A model generated the notes under the pieces. That model had not been told where the DNA came from. It ran no database searches and saw only the letters and a program-made list of their open reading frames with translations. Position numbers and translations under genes: made by a program. A stretch of DNA of 24,828 bases from Chrysochromulina parva (Eukaryota; Haptophyta; Prymnesiales; Chrysochromulinaceae). The DNA lies in the NCBI GenBank assembly GCA_002887195.1, contig PJAB01000517.1, forward strand, positions 1-24,828, given 5' to 3'. Below are positions 1 to 8,530 of the stretch, in pieces. The first letter of the stretch is position 1. Each line of letters opens with the position of its first letter.

Positions 1-1
1 T

Positions 2-166
2 GTTCAGTCTAAGCACCAGTCTTCTACCTCTAGGGGCTCAACGACCCCTATGCCTCCGAGGTCCCCCTCAGGCAGGTTCTTACCGGCTGGCTCCCCTCTA
101 CCCGAGGAGCCCAGTCGCAATTATGTGTGCGGGATGCCGGGATCCCTACAGTACGGCTGCACGTGA
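2..166 (+). CDS. possible 3' end of a plus-strand gene (partial)
   Basis: Frame 2 is open from the left edge to a TGA at 164-166 and gives 54 residues rich in Ser, Pro, Thr and Arg, of the kind seen in disordered C-terminal tails. It would end only 5 bases before the stop codon of the convergent PPR-SMR gene, so the two 3' UTRs would have to overlap. No domain is recognisable. It may equally be the 3' untranslated region of the PPR gene; 55 open codons in this GC-rich DNA are weak evidence. Confidence 0.2.
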   Translation, partial: VQSKHQSSTSRGSTTPMPPRSPSGRFLPAGSPLPEEPSRNYVCGMPGSLQYGCT

Positions 167-171
167 ACAAA

Positions 172-2730
172 CTACTCGATGATTTCTTTGGGCAGCACCC
201 TGCCGCCTTCCTTGAGCCAGCGCTGCAGGCTCTCGCCGTCGAGGTTCACTCGGCCTTCGTTGCCGGCCAACACGCGGGCCTCGATCGGTGGGTCGAGCCC
301 GTGAGCGAGGAGTTCAAGCACCGCGGAGCCAAGCTGCGGACCCTCCTCGCCCGAGCCTCGGCCTCGGCCGGTGATCACCACGAGGCCGTCAGCGCATCTG
401 CCGCCGTCAACGGCTCCCAGAGCGGCGCGCTCGGCATGCTCGTGGGCGAGTGTACGCAGCACGTATCGTATTGCCGCGCCAGCGAGCGCCACCGAGTAGC
501 CGTGTAGGTCGAGCATGGCCTCTGCAGTCCAAGGGCTCAGCTGCCCTGCCGTCACCATCTTGGCGTACGCACGATCGAGGAGAGCCTCCACATGGGCAAC
601 TGGCAGGAGCCAGAGCTCCCCGCCGCCCTCGTCGTCGTCCTCCTCAAACGCAAACCCTTCGCCCCCATCGTCGTTGTCTACGAAGGCGTCCTCCTCCTCG
701 TCCTCCTCATCGTCGTCGTACCTCGATCCGAGCTCCGCCTCCACATCGTCGAGCGCCTCATCGGCGTCATCAGCCGCCTCAATCATCGCATCCAATGCCT
801 CGTCACGATCTCCCGCCCCCTCCAGCACCACCTCCTCCTCGTCCGCGTCCGCCTCCTCGTCCTCCTCGTCCTCATCCTCGTCCTCCTCGTCCTCGTACTC
901 CTCGTCGTCCTCGAGGTCGCTGTACGTAGCAACCTCAGCGAGCAAGTTGAGTGCGCGCACGTCGCCATGCGCGGGCAGGCTGCCATCCCCGAGCCCGCGC
1001 AGCAGCGAGGCCGCCGCCGCCACGGGTGACTGTGCGGTGCCTTCGGCGCCTGCAGCCCAGCCCTCGAGCACCACCTGGTACAAGGTCAGAGGATCAACAG
1101 CCAATCCGGAGGCCTCGGCGGCGCGGATCAACTCGAAGATGGCCTCCATGGACTCACAAACCGAGAGGGCGACGCCGAGCGAGTCCACGGGCGCGAGCGG
1201 CCGGCCGTCACTCGTGCGCAGCCGGCGCAGTGTCGCAAGTGAAGCGGCGTACTCGCCGCCGCGCGCGGCAGCCCAAGCAATCGTTTGGAGCGCCCGTCCG
1301 TCGGGGACCACGCCGACGGCCTCCATACGATCTAACAGTTCGAGTGCCGCACTGCTCTGGCGGGAGCGGCCGCACGCGGCCGCGGCCGCTGTGAAGCATG
1401 CGGCGTTGGGCTCTTCGATGAGCTCGAGCGCGCCCACGGCGGCGCGCCACTGCTTGGCGGCGCCAAAGGCGGAGATCACCGCCGAGCCGGAGAACGGTCC
1501 GAGCCGCAGGCCGCGTGGGCGTATCTCGTCCTGCACGAGCTTGGCGACCACCTTGGGCTGCCGGCGCGCGGCGAGCAGCACCGGGCCGTACGAGCGAGCC
1601 GTCGGGGGCAGCCCGGCCACTTCCGCCTCCCGAAGCAATGCGAGCGCTGCCTTCCATCCTTGGCCTCGAGCAACGGCGGAGATGGCGCTGTTGAAGCACT
1701 CAATATCGGCCGCTTCGGCGGCGCGCGCCTCGTCGAGCACCGTACGCGCCGCTTGCCAATTGCGCGCGCGCTCGCATGCAGAGAGCGCCGTGCCAAACGA
1801 CGTCGTGTCCGGCGTCAACCCCTCTGCCCTCATAGCCACCATCAAGCGAAGTGCCGCCTTCCAGTTGCGTGCGGCGGCGGCGGCGGCGAGCGCGGCGTTG
1901 TAGGAGACCGTGGTGGGCGGAACGCCCCAGCGTTGCATGTCGCGCAGCAGCTGGCGCGCGGGCTTCCACAGCGGCGGCCGGTTGCGCGCGCACGCGCTCA
2001 GCGCCGAGTTGAACACGATCGCGTCGGCGCGCACGTTGGCCGAGCGCATCGCCTGCACCAGCCGCAGCGCGCGTGTCGCTTGGCGCCCCTCGCAGCACGC
2101 GGCGACCGCGGCGCCGTACGCGACGCCGTCGGGCCGGATCCCGCGCTCCTGCATCTGGTCCCACAGCTGCAGCGCGCGCTGCCACTGCTTGCCGCGCGTG
2201 CACGCCGTCATCGCCGATGCGTAGCTGCGCGCGTTCGCGGCGCTTGCACCGCTGCCGTCCTCGAGTCGCTTGAGGAGCGTGAGTGCTTCGCGCCACCGCC
2301 CCGCCCTGGCGCACGCGCTCAGCGCCGCGTTGTAGCACACGGCGTTCGGCTCCTCGAGCTCGTCGAGCAGCTCGAGTGCTTGCTCCCACTGCCCACCGGC
2401 AGCGCACGCGGCGATGGCATTGGACGTGGTGTACGGATCGGGCGGCGCGCCCGCCTCGCGCATGTCGGCAAGCAGCTTGAGCGTGATCTTCCACTGACCC
2501 GACTTGCGGCAAGCACCCATCGCCTCGCTAAAGCAGATCGGATCCGCCACCACGCCGTCGGCTGCAAGCTCATCCACGAGCTTGAGCGCGTGCCTCCAGC
2601 GGCCGGCTCGGCTCACGCTCGTGATGGCCGCGCGGTATGAGGGCAGCAGCTCCGGGCCCGTGTACGACAAGGCACGCTGCTCACGCAGGAGATCCACGGC
2701 CTCCTGCCAGGCGATGAGGCGTGCCAGCAT
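172..2730 (-). CDS. PPR-SMR protein (pentatricopeptide repeat plus Smr domain)
   Basis: This 852-residue protein probably binds organellar RNA. Residues about 30-540 hold tandem 35-residue PPR motifs, with repeated W-x-x-A-L-x-L-L helices followed by G-x-x-P-D and S-A-C-x-R. Residues about 597-707 form an extremely acidic Asp/Glu stretch. The C-terminus (about 728-845) is an Smr domain with L-D-L-H-G and T-G-R-G-R-G-S motifs and a final G-x-V-N. PPR-SMR proteins such as plant GUN1 and SVR7 act in plastids or mitochondria on RNA processing, expression or signalling; that role here is inferred. The ATG at 2730 has an in-frame TAA two codons upstream. The mature protein starts almost directly with PPR-like helices and no obvious targeting peptide, so a spliced upstream exon is possible. 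It diverges from the KMT2-like gene. No intron is needed. Confidence 0.9.
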   Translation of the reverse strand: MLARLIAWQEAVDLLREQRALSYTGPELLPSYRAAITSVSRAGRWRHALKLVDELAADGVVADPICFSEAMGACRKSGQWKITLKLLADMREAGAPPDPYTTSNAIAACAAGGQWEQALELLDELEEPNAVCYNAALSACARAGRWREALTLLKRLEDGSGASAANARSYASAMTACTRGKQWQRALQLWDQMQERGIRPDGVAYGAAVAACCEGRQATRALRLVQAMRSANVRADAIVFNSALSACARNRPPLWKPARQLLRDMQRWGVPPTTVSYNAALAAAAAARNWKAALRLMVAMRAEGLTPDTTSFGTALSACERARNWQAARTVLDEARAAEAADIECFNSAISAVARGQGWKAALALLREAEVAGLPPTARSYGPVLLAARRQPKVVAKLVQDEIRPRGLRLGPFSGSAVISAFGAAKQWRAAVGALELIEEPNAACFTAAAAACGRSRQSSAALELLDRMEAVGVVPDGRALQTIAWAAARGGEYAASLATLRRLRTSDGRPLAPVDSLGVALSVCESMEAIFELIRAAEASGLAVDPLTLYQVVLEGWAAGAEGTAQSPVAAAASLLRGLGDGSLPAHGDVRALNLLAEVATYSDLEDDEEYEDEEDEDEDEEDEEADADEEEVVLEGAGDRDEALDAMIEAADDADEALDDVEAELGSRYDDDEEDEEEDAFVDNDDGGEGFAFEEDDDEGGGELWLLPVAHVEALLDRAYAKMVTAGQLSPWTAEAMLDLHGYSVALAGAAIRYVLRTLAHEHAERAALGAVDGGRCADGLVVITGRGRGSGEEGPQLGSAVLELLAHGLDPPIEARVLAGNEGRVNLDGESLQRWLKEGGRVLPKEIIE
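610..940 (-). repeat. acidic low-complexity insert (purine-rich GAG/GAC repeats)
   Basis: The coding strand here is an almost pure run of GAG, GAC, GAT and GAA codons, seen on the plus strand as ctc/gtc repeats, and encodes most of the Asp/Glu linker between the PPR array and the Smr domain. Such simple sequence is prone to length change by slippage. Confidence 0.8.
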
Positions 2731-3011
2731 CGTTTATCGTATGGGTGAAGAAACCAAAAGTGGAAAGTTAACGTCCGATGATCCACCTACCTTCGTGTCG
2801 TGCCCATTTTTTTTCCGTAAATCCGCCACCTAAATCACGCTGCTGAATAAAATGAGCTCCGAATAAATATGGATTGTCCTCGTAATCTAAAGTTGCTTCA
2901 TAAATGCCGCGCGCGCCATCTGAGCGCAGCGTCGGCACGATAGAGCCGTCACCGAAGCGCGTGGAGGCCTGAGAGGGCGACCGCACCAGACAAAATCTTC
3001 GAGCGAGCGCC
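2731..3011. promoter_or_regulatory. divergent promoter region between PPR-SMR and KMT2-like genes
   Basis: These 281 bases separate two head-to-head genes and must hold both promoters. The part from about 2735 to 2900 is clearly richer in A/T than its surroundings, with a T8 run near 2808 and an AT-rich box at 2861-2870 (gaataaatat) about 150 bases before the KMT2 ATG. A minus-strand frame is open from 3013 to 2768; see the findings. Confidence 0.5.
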
Positions 3012-6000
3012 ATGTCCGACTGGCAGGACCGCATCGACTACCCGGAGCTCGGTGTGGGCTGGGTGCGACTATCCAAGTCGCGGCCAGTCGGCCGAGCGGC
3101 GTCGAGCAGGCAGGTCGACCACATGTACGTCGCTCCAAACGGCGCGCGCTTCCGCAGCATCAAGCAGGCGACCGAGTTTATCGAGAGTGGCGGTACATTG
3201 ATTCAGCAGAAGCCGGTCTCCTCCAAGCCCGGGGGCGGCAAGGCGCGTGCCTCCGGGCCCACGCTCGTCAACCCGATGGCGGCACTGTTCGGGCCCAAGG
3301 CGGCGGCCGCGCCCGCTCCCCCGCCCAAGGCGGCCAAGAAGCCGCGAGATCCGGCCGAGGTCGCCAAGGCGGAAGCGGCGCGCGAGGCCAAGCTGGCCAA
3401 GGCCAAGGCCGAGGCCGAGCCCCTGCCCCCCGGACAGGAGGTGTGCTTCGCGTGCGGCTCGGGCGATGACACAGCTGCCAACATGATCCTTCTGTGCGAT
3501 GGCTCGGGCTGCCACGCGGCCTTCCACATGCAGTGCCTCGAGCGGCCGCTCTTCAGCGTGCCCGAGGGCGACTGGCTGTGCCCATCGTGCGAGTCCCGAC
3601 AACTTGCGCCGCCGCCCGAGAAGCTCACGACGCCTCACACACTCGCCAGGCGCGTCGATCCCGAGCGACAGACGATCGACGGCTGCGACCTCATGGGCTG
3701 GGCGCGCACGCTCGCGGCCTCGCTGCCCACGAGCTGCACCGCGCGCGACGGCCCGCCAGAGCGTGTCCCGCTCAGCCGTCTCTGCGGGCGTGCATGCCTC
3801 TACAGCGCAGATGAGGGCGCGCCGCTGCGCGCGGGTCTCGTCGTCGACGCGCGATTTGCCGATCCTGTGAGCCACAGAGGCCACGTGTGCGCGCTGCTTG
3901 CGCTCGCTGGGAGGGCGACGCCCATATGGGTTGCATTGGGCCGCCCGCTACAGCGCCCGCCCGCTACCGCGCCGCCCGTTGCGCCGCGTGCGGACGCCGC
4001 GGACGTCGCCGGGATTCCGGACGGCGGCCAGCCACCTGCCGCTGGGATTCCGGACGGCGGCCAGCCACCTGCCGCTGCGGACGAGCCACCTGCCGCTGCC
4101 GCTCGGCCCCGTCTATACGTGGGAGGCGAGCTCGTGACGGTGCCGCAGGCGGATGACGTGTATTGGCCCGCGCGCCTGTTCCACTTGCTGGCACCGGAGG
4201 CTGAAGAACCGACGGCGGCGGCGGCCGAGGCGGTGGTCATGCTGCCTTCGTCACCTGCTGGTCTGTCGATGGGCATCGTTAGCCCGGTCGTTGTCGGCGG
4301 GGCTAAGGCGGCCGGCGGCAAGGGCCGTGCGCCCCCTCCCGCATCGACGTGGTCGGAGCGCCTCGTCGGCTTTGATGGTGGTCCGACGGTTATGTGCCGT
4401 CTCTTCGGCGCCAGGAATGAGGAGGAGGCGATGCTGTCGATGCCGCGTGCGGAGCTGCGGCCCTTCCCGCGCGTGCTCCGAGAGGCGCCGCTCGACAGCA
4501 GCAACGCGCCCCTCGTGCGCGCGCGCCTCGCCGCCCTGGAGTGGGCCGCCCGCCATCCGCACCACTCGCCCGCGCCCGCCACGGCCCCTTTCGCGCTGCC
4601 GCCCGCGAAGGCAATGGGCGCTCTGGTGGGACGGGGGATCGAGGTGTTAATGCTCGCGCAGGCGGAGTGGTCCAAGGGCCTCGTCGAGTCGTATGACGAG
4701 ACGAGCGGCTCGCACTTTGTCGTGTATGCCGACGGGAACGTCGAGTGGCTCTCGCTTCACTCGGGGCACTATGCGTGGGAGCTGCTGGACGACGAAGCAA
4801 ACGCCGAGCTGCGCGCGGCCATCGCGATCGCGCGCAGGTCGCGGCTGCGCTGCTCGCTGCCCGGTCGGCCGCTTGCACAGACGCCCCAGGGCGACCGGCT
4901 GTATGGCCCTCCCGCTGAGTGCCAGCACTGCCACGCGCCCTCCACCGCGCCGGGCAGCCTACTCTCGTGTTGCCGTTGCGCGGGCACGTACCACCCAGGG
5001 TGCCTTTACGAGCCTGAGATGCAGGCGGGCGCTCAGGCCCTGGCGGTCGAAGGGCGCTGGGTGTGCGACCAGTGCGCGAGCTGCGATGCATGCGGCGCCC
5101 TCTCGCCCTCGGAGCTTCGAGGCCACTGGCCGGTCAAGGGACCCACAGGATCGCTCCAGGGCCCTTGGCGCCATGAGTCGGGCAGGGGCAAGGGGCAGCT
5201 GCTCTGCGTAGGGTGCGCGAACGCCGTCAAGGGTGGCGGCCGGTGCGCGAGCACGCTGCAACGGTGGCCAGCGCACAGCCGCGGCGTGCTGTGCACCAAG
5301 TGTTCGCGCTGGTCGTTGCCCGCGACGGTCATCGACAAGCTCATCAAGACGGGCGCAGGCGGCGCCGGCGCGCGAAACTCGACTAAGCCCGCCGGTGGCG
5401 CCGACGGAGCGCCACTCTCCTCTTCCTCTGCCGCGGTGATGAGCCCGTCGCCCCGCTCGCCCCGCTCGCCCGGGCGGGCGTCCAAGGAGCAAGGCAAGCC
5501 GATGCCGCCGCCGCCGCCGCCGAGTGTGAGAGGGGTCAATTTCCACGTACCGCCCAGTGCCAAGGTGGACGGCTGCGGTCACTGCCAGGGCAGCGCGCTG
5601 TATTGGCGCCTCAAGGACGCGCTCGATGAGCTCACGGGGCTCGACCCTCTGCGCTGGTTCGCGGAGCCAGTCGACGAGGACGCGGAGCCCACGTACCGCA
5701 CTGTGATCCCCGACCCTATGGACTTCAGCACGATGCGCAGTAAGCTCGAGCGCGGAGAGTATGCAGCGCCCAAGCAGCTCGCCGACGATTTCCGACTGAT
5801 CTGCCGCAACGCGATCGTCTTCAACACGAAGCACGACAATCCCTTCCGCCGGGCCGCCCAGCATCTGCACGCGGCCGGGGACGATGTGCTCCATCAGTTG
5901 TTCGAAGAGGATCGCGACGTCGATGGGGAGGAGCCAAGGCAGCCCCAGCCCACCAACGGGAGCGCTGGAGCCGCTACCGCCAGCTCATCCTCCTCCACGG

Positions 6001-8482
6001 CCGCCGCGCCCGCGGCAGCGGCAGCTTCAGCGAGCTCAATGCCGCCCGCACCCGTACCGACCGCCGCTGCCCTAGGGGACAGGGCCAAGGGCGGCGCGTG
6101 TACCGCCATGACTAGCGCTCAAGCCGGCGCGAGTGCGCCTATGACGGCGGCGGCGGCTGCCGCGGCGCTCTGGACTACAGTTAAGGCCGAAGCACCCCCA
6201 TCTACGCTGCCGCCATCTGAGGCGATGGCAGCAGTAGCGGCAGCAGCAGCAGCGGCAGCGGCAGCGGCAGCGGCGGCGGCACAGCTCAATTCCCAATTAG
6301 GCAGCTCCTCTGGAATGGACGCCGCGGAGCAATGCATGCCGTGCGCCGAGAGCGGCGCTGGCGGAGAGCCTATTGTCGAAGGGCGCCGCCAGCGCCGACC
6401 CTCGGAGAAGGCGGAGAAGGCCGCGGAGCTCAAGGAGGCCGAAGAGACCGATGCCAGACGGCGCCGGCGCGGGCAAGAGGCTAATGGGAGTGCGGGCGCG
6501 CCATTGGGATGCAGTGGAATGGGTGCGCCATTGGGGTCGGAAGAGGGCTTGGGAGCGTCTCCTGAGGTGAAGGATGGGCCGCCGCCCGTGCCGCCACTCG
6601 CGCGTCCGGATGAGGAGCGCGTGCCAAAGTACGTGCCGTACGTTTGCCTCGCGTGCCCTATCCAGCCGGGCGACGCCAGTGGAGAAGCTCTGACGACGAG
6701 CACGACGTGCTCTCCCGCGGGCGAGGGCAGCAGTCGCGGCGGCGGTGGCAGCGGCGGCAAGCCGCTGCACGTGCTCCCGGGGCTGCACGTGCATCCCCTC
6801 GTGTGGGCTCCCAACCCGGACCATGCATGCGACGTGGGCGGGCCAGGCTGCGAGGAGGATGCCGTCTACCGTTGCGCGGAGGGCTGCGACTTTGACGTGT
6901 GCGCACGCTGCTTCGGCGAGACGGACGCGCCCAACTCATCGCTGGGAGATGCGCCTATGGGGCGCGGCGCCGTCGTCGCACTGCCGCCCACGTCGATTCT
7001 CCTCGAGGCGGTGGGAGCGATGCCGCTGCTCTGCATCAAGTGCGGCTCGGGCGGCTCGGCACAGCATCCAATGCTCATTTGCCTCGGCTGCGGCGAGGTG
7101 CACCATCGCTTCTGCGTGGGTCTCCAGGAGTCGGCCAAAATCGACCCCTGCAGCTGGCGCTGCTCCGAGTGCACTACATGTGAGGTGTGCCACAAGGGGA
7201 CAGACGAATCGCATCTGCTCCTGTGCGACTGCGGAAAGGCGTTCCACACGTACTGCTTGCATCCACCACTCAAGGCAGTGCCTCCGGGTGAGTGGCGCTG
7301 CCCTGAGTGCGTGACACAGGTCACGTGCGAGCGCTGCGGCACTCACGAGCCGGGTCGTGGCGGCTGGCAGATGGACTATCGCTTCTGCACGCGCTGCGCG
7401 GCGCTGCATGCAAAGCAGGGGTACTGCCCCGTGTGCTTCGACGACTGCACCGAGGAGTGGGGGTCGATGGTCTGCTGCGACCTCTGCGACTTTTGGGTGC
7501 ACATTGAGTGCGATGGCATCTCGGAACGCGGCGCCGACTTCCTCGCCGCCAAGGGCAAGACGCACCCGTACCATTGCCCACGGTGCACGGGCGCGCCGCC
7601 TGGCGAATTCGGCATGAGCCTCGAGAAGAGCATGCCGCCGCCCACGGAGGCAGAGAAGGCGAAGGCGGTTGCCGCGGCGGCGAAGGCGGCTGCCGCGGCG
7701 ACGGAAAAAATGGCGGTCGCCGACAAGGAGAGGGCGCCTCTGAACTTCGAAGCACTGCCTTCGCTGCCGCTGCCCTCGGCCGTCGCCAACGGCGCGCGCC
7801 CACCCCTCGGCGCACCCTACGGAAAGGGCAAGAAGCGCGCGGCGGGCAGGGCCGCTGCCGCGACCTCGGACTCGGACTTGCCCCCTGAAAATGTGCCAGT
7901 CGCTGGCGGCTGGGAGATGTCGGCCATTCCGCCCCAGGGGCCCGCGCACGCTTGCGGCGAAGGGGAACAGGAGGGCCGAGGCGCTGGAGGACCTCGCAAG
8001 CGGCAGAAAGCGAGACTGGAGTGCGGGCTCGATGGCGTCCACGGTGGCGATGTCGGAGAAGGCGCCGGCTCGATGATGGTGTCCACGGTGGCGGCGCCGG
8101 TGGCGGCCATGGCGGCGCCGGCGGCCCCAGCAATTGAAAGGCCGCGCTCGACGACATCGCCCCACTCGTTCCCGCAACAGATGTCGTCGACCAGTCAGGC
8201 ACCCCCGCCGGTGGCGCAGCAGGTAATCCCTGCCTATGGTCTGTTCCCGCCACAGATGCCGTCGACCAGTCAGGCACCTCCGCCGGTGGCGCAGCAGGTA
8301 ATCCCTGCCTATGGTCTGTTCCCGCCACAGATGCCGTCGACCAGTCAGGCACCCCCGCCGGTGGCGCAGCAGGTTATCCCTGCCTACGGTCTGTTCCCGC
8401 CACAGATGCCGTCGACAACACAGGTAAGCCCGCTTGTCACGCCACCGCCAACTGCGCTCGGCTACGGGACAGTGGTGCTGGC

Positions 8483-8530
<48 letters not shown>

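Noticed and set aside
515..1903. 462-codon plus-strand Ser-rich frame over the PPR-SMR gene
   Set aside because: It is the antisense of the acidic insert and PPR array (GAG/GAC read as ctc/gtc); low-complexity Ser and Arg content, no domain.
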